A stretch of 64,000 nucleotides of DNA from Lysinibacillus sp. FSL W8-0992 (GTDB lineage Bacteria > Bacillota > Bacilli > Bacillales_A > Planococcaceae), in NCBI RefSeq assembly GCF_038008685.1, contig NZ_JBBOZQ010000001.1, positions 2,108,001-2,172,000 on the forward strand, given 5' to 3'. Below, in pieces: positions 34,833 through 43,395 of this stretch; position 1 is the stretch's first letter, and each line of letters opens with the position of its first letter. A program made the translations under genes and the position numbers. The notes beneath the pieces were generated by a model. The model did no database searches. It was not told the origin of the DNA and saw only the letters and a list, made by a program, of their open reading frames with translations.

Positions 34833-35570
34833 ATGTTGAAAAAATTGCTAGAAAATCGTATCGTTAATTTTCATTGTATGAAAACCTCATTTCAGCAAAA
34901 TGTTTACTTAATGCATAATTCTGTAAAAGTCTTAGGAATTGTAGCGAAATCCATGCGAATTGAAAATGAACAAATTATTGCTGGGTACATAGTCGACAGT
35001 AGAATATTTTTTAAAAGTTTGCAATATGGGCAAACCACTATCACGTTAACGGATGATATAAACGAAACAATTTTAGAGCTATTTGTACATCCCTCTGGTG
35101 AAATAGTAGTAGAGGTGAAACCATATTTAGGTAAAGCTGAAGTTGTGCTTGCATACTATCGTACGATTTTGGCAGACACTGCAATTGCGATTGACTTAAA
35201 AGGTGCATTAAAACATTATTTAGTGGTACATCAACTAATGCAAGATGAGGACTCAATTACTGAGGTACATTATCATTCTATGCATCCTAATGTATTGAAA
35301 GATTCATACGCAGGCAATTTTACTTTAGGCTGTCACCCAAATGGGAAGGAGATTACCTGTGCCCAAGAGTATATATTGGCGAACCGTATGGCAACATTAC
35401 AATTTTCAAAGATAGTTATTTTACAACAGGGCATAAAGAAAATCATCATCTTAAAAACGCTGTTAACTTTCTTAATTACGAATCATGTGTTTGTAAGTTC
35501 AGAGATTATCAATAAGAACCTATCTCAGAAAGAAATGGAAGTAAATAAACGAACGTTAGTGCTTGTATAA
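34833..35570 (+). CDS. Hypothetical protein, likely target of the SARP regulator
   Basis: 245 residues from ATG 34833 (GGAGAGGGAG just upstream; TTG 34818 lies inside that site). I do not recognise it. The first 190 residues look soluble (VYLMHNSVKVLGIVAKSMRI, TEVHYHSMHPNVLKDSYAGN, LGCHPNGKEITCAQEYILAN). The last 55 turn hydrophobic and basic (KIIILKTLLTFLITNHVFV). Near 35410 another frame stays open (SYFTTGHKENHHLKNAVNFL) to 35516, so a frame change cannot be excluded. It shares the 11-bp-phased repeat with the kinase operon. Confidence 0.6.
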   Translation: MLKKLLENRIVNFHCMKTSFQQNVYLMHNSVKVLGIVAKSMRIENEQIIAGYIVDSRIFFKSLQYGQTTITLTDDINETILELFVHPSGEIVVEVKPYLGKAEVVLAYYRTILADTAIAIDLKGALKHYLVVHQLMQDEDSITEVHYHSMHPNVLKDSYAGNFTLGCHPNGKEITCAQEYILANRMATLQFSKIVILQQGIKKIIILKTLLTFLITNHVFVSSEIINKNLSQKEMEVNKRTLVLV

Positions 35571-35612
35571 AAAATAGCCAACTGCCGAAATAAGGCAATT
35601 GGCTATTTTTTA
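35571..35612 (+). terminator. Terminator after the 34833 gene
   Basis: 16-bp stem AAAATAGCCAACTGCC / GGCAATTGGCTATTTT with one mismatch and a T run. Confidence 0.88.
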
Positions 35613-35828
35613 TATTATCTTTTAGGCAAATTGGGATGGTAATCCAAGCCACTTATAAAAACTTAAGTACTCAATTAATATTGAGCCTGGACTTGCTTAT
35701 TTCAAGAATATACCACTAGCTAATAGTAAATTAATCATAGTAATCTGAATTATAAAAAAATATTGAAAATCATGTGATTACTATTTATAATCAAATTGAT
35801 TTATATTATAAAGGAGATGATGAAGGAA

Positions 35829-36275
35829 ATGAAGAGACTAAGTATTTTGTTGTGTACGTTAACATTAGTTTTTGGATTTTTTGCATTTTCAGGAATCTCT
35901 ATAGCTACCGAAGAAGCAAGCTTTAACGATGGTGAGAAATTTATACCTGTAACAGAACAGGTAACGGATCCAGTATCTGAACCAGTAACAGAACTACCTC
36001 TTGGTTTTGACATCAATAAAGAATATGAAGATGGGGAAATCATATCAGAGACAATCACTAAATCTGATATTAATCCACGAGGTTTTTATCTTTATGCAGA
36101 TGCATCGCAACAAGTGTACTATACATTTAATAGCTCTATCCCAACATTGTATCCTTACGAAAAATGGATTGATGGCTATTTATATAGAGGAAATCTAAAA
36201 TTACAAGGAGCAGTGCCAGCGGGAAAGGGTTATTTAGCTACATATAGTGGAAAAATTTCTACATTTGTTAACTAA
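35829..36275 (+). CDS. Small exported protein
   Basis: 148 residues from ATG 35829; other in-frame starts at 35817 and 35820 sit almost on AAGGAG (35811-35816). A clear signal peptide, MKRLSILLCTLTLVFGFFAF, is followed by an acidic linker with VTEQVTDPVSEPVTELP. The C-terminal compact part (RGFYLYADASQQVYYTF, DGYLYRGNLKLQG, KGYLATYSGKIS) is of a kind seen in Bacilli exported proteins of unknown role. The upstream region has an inverted pair ATAGTAATC / GATTACTAT (35737/35776). Possibly regulated with the neighbouring kinase locus. Confidence 0.7.
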   Translation: MKRLSILLCTLTLVFGFFAFSGISIATEEASFNDGEKFIPVTEQVTDPVSEPVTELPLGFDINKEYEDGEIISETITKSDINPRGFYLYADASQQVYYTFNSSIPTLYPYEKWIDGYLYRGNLKLQGAVPAGKGYLATYSGKISTFVN

Positions 36276-36301
36276 AATAAGGATTTTCTATAACAATAAA
36301 T

Positions 36302-36333
36302 GCCACGTTCATTTATTTGAGTGTGGCTTTTAT
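36302..36333 (+). terminator. Terminator after the exported-protein gene
   Basis: Short stem GCCAC / GTGGC with extra weak pairs and TTTTA tail. Confidence 0.55.
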
Positions 36334-36379
36334 GATTAGGTTTCAAACAAAAATCTATCATATAAGTCATCAAAATAAA

Positions 36380-36413
36380 GACTAGGCGCTCATGTGAGTA
36401 CCTGGTCCTTTTT
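36380..36413. terminator. Bidirectional terminator
   Basis: GACTAGGCGCTCA / TGAGTACCTGGTC hairpin with T tails on both strands, directly after the stop of the minus-strand gene at 36416. It resembles the hairpin at 63251. Confidence 0.75.
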
Positions 36414-36415
36414 GA

Positions 36416-36610
36416 TTATTCATTTTGCAATTCCTTTTCACGTTCCTCGATCAGCTTTTTTAATTCATTTAAATCATCTAATCCACAATATTTATTAATG
36501 TATGTTTTAGCTGCACTTTTAGCGGACTGTTGACGTGTCTTTTCTCTATTGCGTTCTCGATATGCCTGTGTAGCCTTTTTTTGTGCGTCTGTTGTTTTTT
36601 GCTCAGCCAT
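36416..36610 (-). CDS. Small basic hypothetical protein
   Basis: 64 residues from ATG 36610 (AGAGGTGA 8 nt upstream). Very rich in Lys, Arg, Gln and Ala in the first half (DAQKKATQAYRERNREKTRQ), with a C-terminal helix (LNELKKLIEEREKELQ). Small charged proteins of this type occur on plasmids and phages; family not recognised. A 30-bp palindrome lies about 100 bp upstream. Confidence 0.6.
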   Translation of the reverse strand: MAEQKTTDAQKKATQAYRERNREKTRQQSAKSAAKTYINKYCGLDDLNELKKLIEEREKELQNE

Positions 36611-36708
36611 ATAATTAGTCACCTCTTTTCATGATAAAGTATAGAACAATGTTCACTACTGCTAAAATTAAACAGATTGAGTACAGAACAATCATAGGGA
36701 AATCATAG

Positions 36709-36738
36709 AACTATTATATACCAAGGTATATAATAGTT
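36709..36738. repeat. 30-bp perfect palindrome (operator-like)
   Basis: 14-bp arms AACTATTATATACC / GGTATATAATAGTT around a central AA, no mismatch and no T run, in the gap between the divergent 36416 gene and the dehydrogenase gene. It could be an operator, but no regulator can be assigned. Confidence 0.8.
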
Positions 36739-37020
36739 ACAAAGGTTTTATTTATTTATTTAACTATTTTTCAAATAAATTTCTGATTTAATCAAATGAA
36801 TTTGAGTGATTAGTTTTGAAATGCTTGATGTTCAAAGTAATTATTAACGACGTTTGGAATATTATTAGTCAAGAAGTTTTCCCCATTGATTTTATTTAAG
36901 GTTTCTTTATTGATTTCGAAAGACATAACTATACCGTCTTTTTCATTTCAATACGTCACATATATCGGTGGTCGATAATCATGTTTCAAAATAATATTTA
37001 ATTAACACGGTGTAAATAAC

Positions 37021-37050
37021 TTCACAATATATATATATGTAATGTATAAT
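37021..37050 (+). promoter_or_regulatory. Probable promoter of the SDR gene
   Basis: TTCACA (37021-37026), 18 bp, TATAAT (37045-37050). Confidence 0.5.
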
Positions 37051-37141
37051 ATAAATATCCTAGGTATACATGAAGTATTTTTGTAGAAGCTATTTTTTAA
37101 AAGTTTGAGAAGAATATATAATTTTGAAAAGGATGATTAAA

Positions 37142-37888
37142 ATGGGACGTTTAACAGGTAAAGTAGCAATTATCACTGGTGCAGCACTAGGGATGGGAGC
37201 GTCGGAAGCTAAGCTATTCGCAAGTGAAGGAGCAAAAGTAGTCGCAACGGATATTAGAGATGATTTATTAAAAGAGGTAATTAGTGAAATTAAAGAAAAC
37301 GGCGGAGATGCAATTGGATTAAAGCATAATGTGACATCTGAGGAAGAGTGGAAAGATGTTATTCAGGAAGCAATAAACCATTACGGTAAGGTAGATGTAC
37401 TAGTCAATAATGCTGGAGTAGCCAGTCCAAAAACGATGACTCAAATGGAAATGGATGAATGGAATAGAGTAATGGATATTAATTTAAACGGCTGTGTACT
37501 TGGGATGAAATATGTAATTCCAGAGATGCAAAAAGCAGGTGGTGGTTCTTTAATTAATATTTCATCTATTGGTGGGATAGTGGGTATGGCTGGATCAAGT
37601 CCATACACAGCTGCAAAAGGGGCATTACGCTCTTTATCTAAATCAGCTGCTGTAGAATATGGAAAAGATAAAATAAGAGTAAATTCCGTTCACCCTGGTA
37701 TTATTGAGACACCTATGACTGCTGATTCCTTTAAGGACGCATTACCATTCTATCAAACGTTCACTCAGCTTCCTTATTTCGGAAACCCAGAAGATGTTGC
37801 TTACGGAGTACTATTCCTTGCATCTGATGAATCACGTTTCATGACCGGAGCGGAATTAGTTATTGATGGAGGTTGGACAGCCATTTAA
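37142..37888 (+). CDS. Short-chain dehydrogenase/reductase
   Basis: 248 residues from ATG 37142 (AAAGGATG about 8 nt upstream; TTG 37124 has no site). Classical SDR of the cyclohexanol/glucose-1-dehydrogenase type: TGAALGMGASEA cofactor loop, NNAGVAS, catalytic Ser in ISSIGG, YTAAKGAL with Tyr and Lys, and TGAELVIDGGWTA at the end. It is NAD(H)-linked in most relatives because of the Asp in VATDIRDD. The convergent TetR gene downstream may control it. Confidence 0.93.
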   Translation: MGRLTGKVAIITGAALGMGASEAKLFASEGAKVVATDIRDDLLKEVISEIKENGGDAIGLKHNVTSEEEWKDVIQEAINHYGKVDVLVNNAGVASPKTMTQMEMDEWNRVMDINLNGCVLGMKYVIPEMQKAGGGSLINISSIGGIVGMAGSSPYTAAKGALRSLSKSAAVEYGKDKIRVNSVHPGIIETPMTADSFKDALPFYQTFTQLPYFGNPEDVAYGVLFLASDESRFMTGAELVIDGGWTAI

Positions 37889-37953
37889 TATAAAGCTGGT
37901 GCCACATGTGCTAATAGAAAAACAATAACTATTTTATAAACTACAAATCAAGT

Positions 37954-37986
37954 AAAAAGTCGATCATTTAGTTGAGCGGCTTTTTA
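37954..37986. terminator. Terminator between SDR and TetR genes
   Basis: AAAAAGTCGATCA / TGAGCGGCTTTTT hairpin; usable from both sides. Confidence 0.78.
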
Positions 37987-37988
37987 TT

Positions 37989-38624
37989 TTACTCATTTTC
38001 AGTGAGCGATTCGTCTCTGTTTTTCAGAGGATTATGTTTGTAAGGTCCTTTAATAGACAAATTCATTAATTGAAAAGCCATTTCATGTTCTGAATAAGGC
38101 AGGTTATTTTTAATCCACCATATAATAACTTCCAAAAAGGCAGATTCCACATATTTGATTATTAAATCTCTTTTAGCTGTAAGATTTTGCTCACTAGGTT
38201 CGATTTGGTTAATCCCTTCAGAAACAAACTCATGTATAATTTCTAAAAGTCCCGAAGCTAAATAAGGGATGCGGTTAGTAACTAGGAAGGCTTTATAAAA
38301 TGAGAAATTGTCTGCAATATGTTGAAATAATTGAACAAAACTTGGATGAGGGTATTCTTCTAAATAATCAAAGTTATCTAAAAGTGATATTTTGACACTT
38401 ACTTTTTCACGCAAGTCACTTAAAATTTCATCGATACATTGTACCATAAGCTCATTCTTATCTTTATAGTGAAGATAAAAGGTAACCCGTTTTACTGTTG
38501 CTCGGTCAGAAATATCTTGTACTTTAATTTCCTCAAAGGCTTGTTCTTCCATTAGTTCAATTAATGCCTGCTTTAATAACCTTCTAGTTCTAATTACACG
38601 TGGATCAATTTTTTGTTTTGTCAT
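37989..38624 (-). CDS. TetR-family regulator
   Basis: 211 residues. The N-terminal TetR helix-turn-helix (about 10-60) shows RRLLKQALIELMEEQAFEEI, VQDISDRATVKRVTFYLHYK and DKNELMVQCIDEIL. The C-terminal part is a ligand domain of the kind seen in TetR proteins close to B. subtilis YxbF or DhaS. It probably controls the convergent SDR gene or itself. The ribosome site before ATG 38624 is weak (AAAGGGATAG). Confidence 0.9.
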   Translation of the reverse strand: MTKQKIDPRVIRTRRLLKQALIELMEEQAFEEIKVQDISDRATVKRVTFYLHYKDKNELMVQCIDEILSDLREKVSVKISLLDNFDYLEEYPHPSFVQLFQHIADNFSFYKAFLVTNRIPYLASGLLEIIHEFVSEGINQIEPSEQNLTAKRDLIIKYVESAFLEVIIWWIKNNLPYSEHEMAFQLMNLSIKGPYKHNPLKNRDESLTENE

Positions 38625-39022
38625 GAATTTCTATCCCTTTACTATATAGATTATGTTTTAAAATTTTTTTAATATTTTTGAAATCCCGCAGCACAACGTT
38701 GCTCTTCAATTACATTATTAGGACATCTTAATGTTTGTGTATTAAGAAAAATTGTTCAGTAGCTACTTTACATAATATACCTCATCAACCTCCGCTAGTC
38801 GATGGACTTGTATTATTCCAAAAAATAATACCTCGTTACTACAATTATGCATAGTAATGATAAAAAAGACAATTACTTATCTATCTATGTCAAAATGAAG
38901 TCAGTATAGAAATTAAAATATAATGATAATAATTTGGAAGACAAACTAAACGGTGGCCATTATCTTATCTAGACATAAATATGACTAGGTACTATGATAA
39001 ATAGAAAATGAAGGGGCTCACA
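38625..39022. other. AT-rich intergenic region
   Basis: About 400 bp between the TetR gene and the IS3 remnant. An inverted pair GTATTATT / AATAATAC near 38811-38832 is visible; I see no gene and no recognisable IS terminal repeat. Confidence 0.5.
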
Positions 39023-39283
39023 GTGGGGAAAAAACAATATTCACCAGATTTTAAATTAGAAATTGTTAAACAATATCGCCTCGGCACCGCTGTAAGTAAA
39101 TTATCAAGCGAATATGGTATATCAGAAGTGACGATTTATAAATGGATTAAACTATATGCACCTGTCGATGGGATGGTGGACATGACAAAGGCAGAGGTAT
39201 TAAGCGTGCAAAAAGAAAACGAGCGCTTAAAGCAAGAGGTTGATATTTTAAAAAAGGCTATAACCATATTCGCAACCAAATAG
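39023..39283 (+). CDS. IS3-family transposase OrfA
   Basis: 86 residues from GTG 39023 (AAGGGG 6 nt upstream; ATG 39008 lacks a site). HTH: KKQYSPDFKLEIVKQYRLG, then SKLSSEYGISEVTIYKWIK, followed by a leucine-zipper-like helix (ENERLKQEVDILKKAI). The canonical slip heptamer A AAA AAG at 39250-39256 is in the proper phase (TTA AAA AAG), so a -1 shift would fuse OrfA to the OrfB frame. Confidence 0.88.
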   Translation: MGKKQYSPDFKLEIVKQYRLGTAVSKLSSEYGISEVTIYKWIKLYAPVDGMVDMTKAEVLSVQKENERLKQEVDILKKAITIFATK

Positions 39284-39333
39284 CTGAAACAGATATAATT
39301 GACTATATAGAACGAGAAAGTGAAAAATATGCT

Positions 39334-40011
39334 GTGAAAGTACTTTGTGAGCTACTAGGCTTGACGAAAAGCTCTTATTACAGCGCATTGCAAAAAAATG
39401 CAATAGAACCTACAAAGTCAGCATCAGAGGTATTATTAGAGGAAATTAAACAGATTTTTATTGAAGATGGACAACTTTACAATGGTGCACAGCTATATGA
39501 CAGATTAAAAAAGCGAGGCTTTCAGGGGAGTTTGCGGAAAGTGCAGCGGGTGTTAAAAAAAGCTAAGGAAGCACAAGTAATAGAAGTGCAGGAGCCAATA
39601 GTAAATATGGGATTTGAAACAACAGAAGCGAACGAAAAGTGGGTAGTCAATATAAGTTATGTACCAACGTGGCATCAAGGGTGGGTTTATATAGCATCTA
39701 TTATAGATGTACATACAAAGAAGTTAATAGGCTTTAGCTTTGATCGATCAGTGAGCGAAAGCTTAGTTGTGGAGGCATTAAAGAAAGCGTATGCCCAATT
39801 TGCTATGCCAGTTGTATTGTATACAAGCCTACAACCAGCGTTTATTGAGCACTGCAAAGAAGCAAGTAAAGAAAAAGAATTGTTACTACCACCAATTGTT
39901 TATAAAGATTATTTGTATGATGAGGAATGTTTACAAGCAATTGTGCCGTTTTTAACGGGTACGGAAAATCGACTGCGGCGAGGTCATGCTTCCATCCGCT
40001 ATTTAAAATGA
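39334..40011 (+). CDS. IS3-family transposase OrfB with degenerate DDE site
   Basis: 225 residues from GTG 39334; by -1 shift it would begin at about 39256 (GYNHIRNQIAETDIIDYIER). The HTH_21 and first integrase-core parts are recognisable (GAQLYDRLKKRGF, WVVNISYVPTWHQGWVYIAS, VDVHTKKLIGFS-like). The first catalytic Asp in WVTDITY is Asn here. The HSDRGSQY block with the second Asp is YTSLQPAF, and the region with the Glu is replaced by an unrelated tail. The frame is nevertheless uninterrupted. Transposition looks impossible; a regulatory use is speculative. Confidence 0.8.
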   Translation: MKVLCELLGLTKSSYYSALQKNAIEPTKSASEVLLEEIKQIFIEDGQLYNGAQLYDRLKKRGFQGSLRKVQRVLKKAKEAQVIEVQEPIVNMGFETTEANEKWVVNISYVPTWHQGWVYIASIIDVHTKKLIGFSFDRSVSESLVVEALKKAYAQFAMPVVLYTSLQPAFIEHCKEASKEKELLLPPIVYKDYLYDEECLQAIVPFLTGTENRLRRGHASIRYLK

Positions 40012-40028
40012 ACATAATGAGAAGATGA

Positions 40029-40071
40029 AAGCTTCCTTACTTGGTATATATGATGCCATGTAAGGAAGCTT
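40029..40071 (+). terminator. Hairpin after the IS3 remnant
   Basis: 12-bp perfect stem AAGCTTCCTTAC / GTAAGGAAGCTT with a 19-nt loop; the tail ATTTTGTT is only moderately T-rich. Confidence 0.6.
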
Positions 40072-40215
40072 ATTTTGTTAGGCTTTATATGATGTTATGA
40101 AAGTTAATTTAAAAGTGTCCAAACGATTGACGTTTTCTGAAAAATTAATTATATTTATGGTGAATTAGGATTTTGTAAGCCTAATCAAAATCTATTGAGA
40201 GAGGAGACATTCTAA

Positions 40216-41259
40216 ATGAAAGCATTAGTATTTGCGGGACCAGGTAAAAAGGAATTGCGTGAAGTTGAAAAACCACGTGTAGTGAAAGACGGCGATGCAG
40301 TCGTTCGTCTTGTGAAAACAACAATTTGTGGTACGGACTTACACATTTTAGGCGGCGATGTACCTGCCGTTAAAGAGGGGACAATTTTAGGTCATGAAGG
40401 TATCGGAATCGTAGAAGAGGTAGGCGCAGGCGTATCAAACTTCAAAGTGGGCGATAGGGTCATTATTTCTTGCGTGACTTCATGTGGTAAATGTCATTAT
40501 TGTAAAAAATCATTATATGCACATTGTGAAGACGGTGGCTGGATTTTAGGTCACTTAATCAATGGTACTCAAGCAGAATATGTTCATATACCACATGCAG
40601 ATAATTCTCTTTACCACATACCTAAAGGGATTTCAGATGATGCTGCTGTCATGATTTCTGATATTTTACCAACAGGTTTGGAAATTGGTGTATTAAATGG
40701 TCAAGTTTCACCTGGTGATGTAGTAGCCATTGTAGGTGCTGGTCCAATCGGTATGTCTGCATTATTAACTTCGCAATTTTATTCTCCTTCTAAAATCATT
40801 ATGATAGATCTCGACGATAACCGTTTAGAAGAATCCAAGAAATTCGGTGCGACTGATACAATCAATTCACGTGATGCACAAGCTGCAATTGATAAAATTT
40901 TTGACATTACGGATGGTCGTGGCGTGGACGTCGCGATCGAAGCGGTGGGCTATCCTGCAACATTCGATATTTGCCAACGTATTTTATCACCTGGAGGACG
41001 TTTAGCAAACGTAGGTGTACATGGCAAACCTGTCGATCTACAATTACAAGATTTATGGATTCGGAACGTTACAATTTCCACAGGCTTAGTGTCTACAAGC
41101 ACAACGCCAATGCTAATTAAAACTTTGGAAACAGGGAAAATTAAGCCAGAGGGATTAGCAACACATCGTTTCAAATTTGAAAAAATGATTGAAGCATACG
41201 AAACATTCGCTAATGCCGCGAAAGAGAATGCATTAAAGATCATTATAGATTTTGAATAA
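40216..41259 (+). CDS. Zinc-dependent alcohol dehydrogenase
   Basis: 347 residues, medium-chain family. The catalytic zinc is held by Cys in TICGTDLHILGG and by GHEGIGIVEEVG. The structural-zinc lobe has four Cys (SCGKCHYCKKSLYAHC). The nucleotide fold is VAIVGAGPIGMSAL with Asp at the end of the second strand (MIDLDD), so NAD is likely. Close in pattern to isopropanol/2,3-butanediol-type dehydrogenases. Ribosome site GAGAGGAG 9 nt before ATG. Monocistronic. Confidence 0.93.
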   Translation: MKALVFAGPGKKELREVEKPRVVKDGDAVVRLVKTTICGTDLHILGGDVPAVKEGTILGHEGIGIVEEVGAGVSNFKVGDRVIISCVTSCGKCHYCKKSLYAHCEDGGWILGHLINGTQAEYVHIPHADNSLYHIPKGISDDAAVMISDILPTGLEIGVLNGQVSPGDVVAIVGAGPIGMSALLTSQFYSPSKIIMIDLDDNRLEESKKFGATDTINSRDAQAAIDKIFDITDGRGVDVAIEAVGYPATFDICQRILSPGGRLANVGVHGKPVDLQLQDLWIRNVTISTGLVSTSTTPMLIKTLETGKIKPEGLATHRFKFEKMIEAYETFANAAKENALKIIIDFE

Positions 41260-41678
41260 TCGAGAATTAACATAAAAAGTCCTCTGCGGGGACAAGCTCC
41301 ATAAATTTGGATTAAAAGTATAGAAAAAAGGTGCCTACAAGGTGCTTAAATAAATATAAAAAGAAGCATTCTTCTAAATTAGCATTTCAAGCTAGCTGTA
41401 ACAGTTAAGTAAACACCGTATATAAGTGTATAAAAATATGAAACCATGTATGCCGTCGGTAGGTAGTGGAGTAAAAGGTGACACGTACATGGGCAGTTGT
41501 GAGAACGAATTAAAAAGGACTTGCATAGATGCAGATAAGTCATCCATGCAAGTCCTAACGCACCTTATAGGTGCAATAAGGAATTTCTATTGAAGTAATC
41601 GGATATCAAGTGATAGCGTATAATACGAACGGGATGTCAAAAAAGATTGCTCGAAGCACTAATTATTAGTACCTTTGT
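41260..41678. other. Intergenic region with a hairpin
   Basis: About 420 bp with no supported gene. It contains the hairpin AGGACTTGCAT / ATGCAAGTCCT (41516-41556) without a T run and a short GCACC...GGTGC pair at 41560-41574. A small RNA is possible, but nothing else supports it. Confidence 0.5.
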
Positions 41679-42185
41679 TCACCCATGCAGGAAATGTTCA
41701 ATCTTTTTTCGTACAACTGCTGGGGGTATTAATTGGATATGTTCACCTTTATCGTCACATGTGAAAATGTCTTTGAAAACTTCGGGCATGGCATTGTACT
41801 GATTCTCTAACTGTTCATTAAATTGTTTAAAGCAGTCATAAGGATATTTTTCTAGCAGGTAGGGTAACAAAAAAGCTGACCTTAAGATTTCATATTCCTG
41901 ATAATTATATGGTGTACTGTCTGGACGCTTCTTTAAGATTTCCAACATCTTATTCATCAAAAGGGCAACCTCTTCTTCGCTTGCAAAGGCAGCATATCCT
42001 CGAATGGCAGTAAGCCGCATATCCAAATATCGTTCTTTTTTAAAGGCTTTTAGGAAAAAGTCCTTTCCATCCTCAGGCAAGTCAAAGACTAATTGCTTTA
42101 ATAAAGTATTGCGTTTTGCAATATCCTTTGTATTAAAAAATGTTTCCATATATCCGTTTTTTTCGTCCAAATATCCTATCTCCAT
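41679..42185 (-). CDS. Hypothetical helical (HEAT-like) protein
   Basis: 168 residues, nearly all helix; ATG 42185 has no good ribosome site, and a TTG at 42170 (GGAGATAGGATAT just upstream) is an alternative start. RYLDMRLTAIRGYAAFASEE followed by VALLMNKMLEIL looks like one HEAT-type repeat. No family name is certain. Proteins of this size and shape are often found among immunity or accessory genes of Bacilli. Confidence 0.6.
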   Translation of the reverse strand: MEIGYLDEKNGYMETFFNTKDIAKRNTLLKQLVFDLPEDGKDFFLKAFKKERYLDMRLTAIRGYAAFASEEEVALLMNKMLEILKKRPDSTPYNYQEYEILRSAFLLPYLLEKYPYDCFKQFNEQLENQYNAMPEVFKDIFTCDDKGEHIQLIPPAVVRKKIEHFLHG

Positions 42186-42375
42186 TCATGAGCTTGACGT
42201 TACAACTTATTTTTCAAGGTTGCTTCAAGCACCCATTTTCTTTTTTTCACGTCTTTTCGTGAATAAGGTTATTAAGAACACTATCTAATTACTAAACAGA
42301 TTCTTTTTCTAGTAGTTTCAAATGATTACGGTACTTTGAGTGAACTTTTAACTAGCAGAGCAATTAGAATCTAAC

Positions 42376-43278
42376 CTACTTTTTATAGAAGCTTTTATAT
42401 TCTTGGCGAACAATTTGAATAAAATCATTTAAGTAAGGCGGTATATTTTTATCCTTGTGCCAAGCTATTTCTGTATAAATTGGGTTTAAGTTTAAAGCGA
42501 TTGGTAGTTCTATTAGTGTTCCACTAATAAGCTCTTTTTCTACTACCATTTTAGGAAGTAGAGAAATACCTAATTCTGCTATAACACATTGTTTTATAGC
42601 TTCTATACTGACAAATTCAATGACATGCCTTGGAAATATGCCTTCTTGCTGTAGCTTATTTTCAAATTGTGTTCGGTAAGAACAGCCTTTTTCAGTTAAT
42701 AATATCGTTTCTTGTGCTATTTCTTCTAATGTTAGCTTTTCTGTATGATTCAAATGATGGGTTGGGGATACAACTAACACTAAATCCTCTTCTAGTAACG
42801 TTTCAGTATAGAGTGTTGACATTATCTTTCGAGTATCGGTGATGAATGCCAAGTCTAAATGATCAGTTTGGAGTAGGTTCTTTGCAATTTCACTCGCATG
42901 GACTGGTTTAAAGATTAGTTCCACTTGAGGATGTAGCAGCTTAAATGCCTTTAGTATTCTCGGTAGTCGATATGTGCATTGACTTTCTTGAGCACCTATT
43001 GTAAAAAATGCGTTTAATTCGCTATCACCTGTTACTGCATACCGCATTTCTTCGTCAAGCTGAATTATTTTTTCGGCATATTGTGTTAATTCTATTCCTG
43101 CTTTTGTAAGGTATATTCGTTTGCCTAATCGCTCAAATAATGTTGTTCCTAACTCATCTTCTAATGATTTTATTTGTGCGGTAATACTTGATTGTGCGTA
43201 ATCTAATATTTTGGCAGTTTGAGTAAAGTTTAACGTCTTTGCTGCGGTTAAGAATGTTTGTAAATGTTTAATTTCCAT
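42376..43278 (-). CDS. LysR-family transcription regulator
   Basis: 300 residues from ATG 43278 (AGAGG 8 nt upstream; GTG 43287 lies within the site). An N-terminal winged helix (LQTFLTAAKTLNFTQTAKIL, then YAQSSITAQIKSLEDELG) precedes a two-lobed effector domain. It is divergent from the flavodoxin-like reductase gene at 43396 and probably controls it. A perfect palindrome, CGATTGATTCAATCG, lies between them. Confidence 0.93.
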   Translation of the reverse strand: MEIKHLQTFLTAAKTLNFTQTAKILDYAQSSITAQIKSLEDELGTTLFERLGKRIYLTKAGIELTQYAEKIIQLDEEMRYAVTGDSELNAFFTIGAQESQCTYRLPRILKAFKLLHPQVELIFKPVHASEIAKNLLQTDHLDLAFITDTRKIMSTLYTETLLEEDLVLVVSPTHHLNHTEKLTLEEIAQETILLTEKGCSYRTQFENKLQQEGIFPRHVIEFVSIEAIKQCVIAELGISLLPKMVVEKELISGTLIELPIALNLNPIYTEIAWHKDKNIPPYLNDFIQIVRQEYKSFYKK

Positions 43279-43304
43279 CTTTTTCACCTCTAAATCGAAA
43301 TTTA

Positions 43305-43319
43305 CGATTGATTCAATCG
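43305..43319. promoter_or_regulatory. Palindrome, probable LysR operator
   Basis: CGATTGA-T-TCAATCG, a perfect 7-bp dyad in the 117-bp gap between the divergent LysR and reductase genes, as expected for a LysR recognition site. Confidence 0.55.
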
Positions 43320-43395
43320 GTTTATTCAGCTTTATCGATAGGTTACGTAATTATATACTACAATTATTAAATAAGGATAGATAGGGGTATGACAC

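Larger units (their letters stand above)
36611..37120. other. AT-rich intergenic region
   Basis: About 500 bp without a gene. It holds the palindrome at 36709, an (AT)6 run at 37027-37038 and a probable promoter at 37021-37050. Confidence 0.55.
39023..40011 (+). mobile_element. IS3-family element remnant without visible terminal repeats
   Basis: OrfA and OrfB in the usual overlapping order with an A AAA AAG slip site at 39250-39256. The catalytic residues of OrfB are altered and no terminal inverted repeats were found by eye in the flanks, so the copy should not transpose by itself. Confidence 0.75.

Noticed and set aside
41516..41574. Small RNA or terminator in the hairpin after the alcohol dehydrogenase
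   Set aside because: Perfect stem but no T run and no promoter; not enough for a call.
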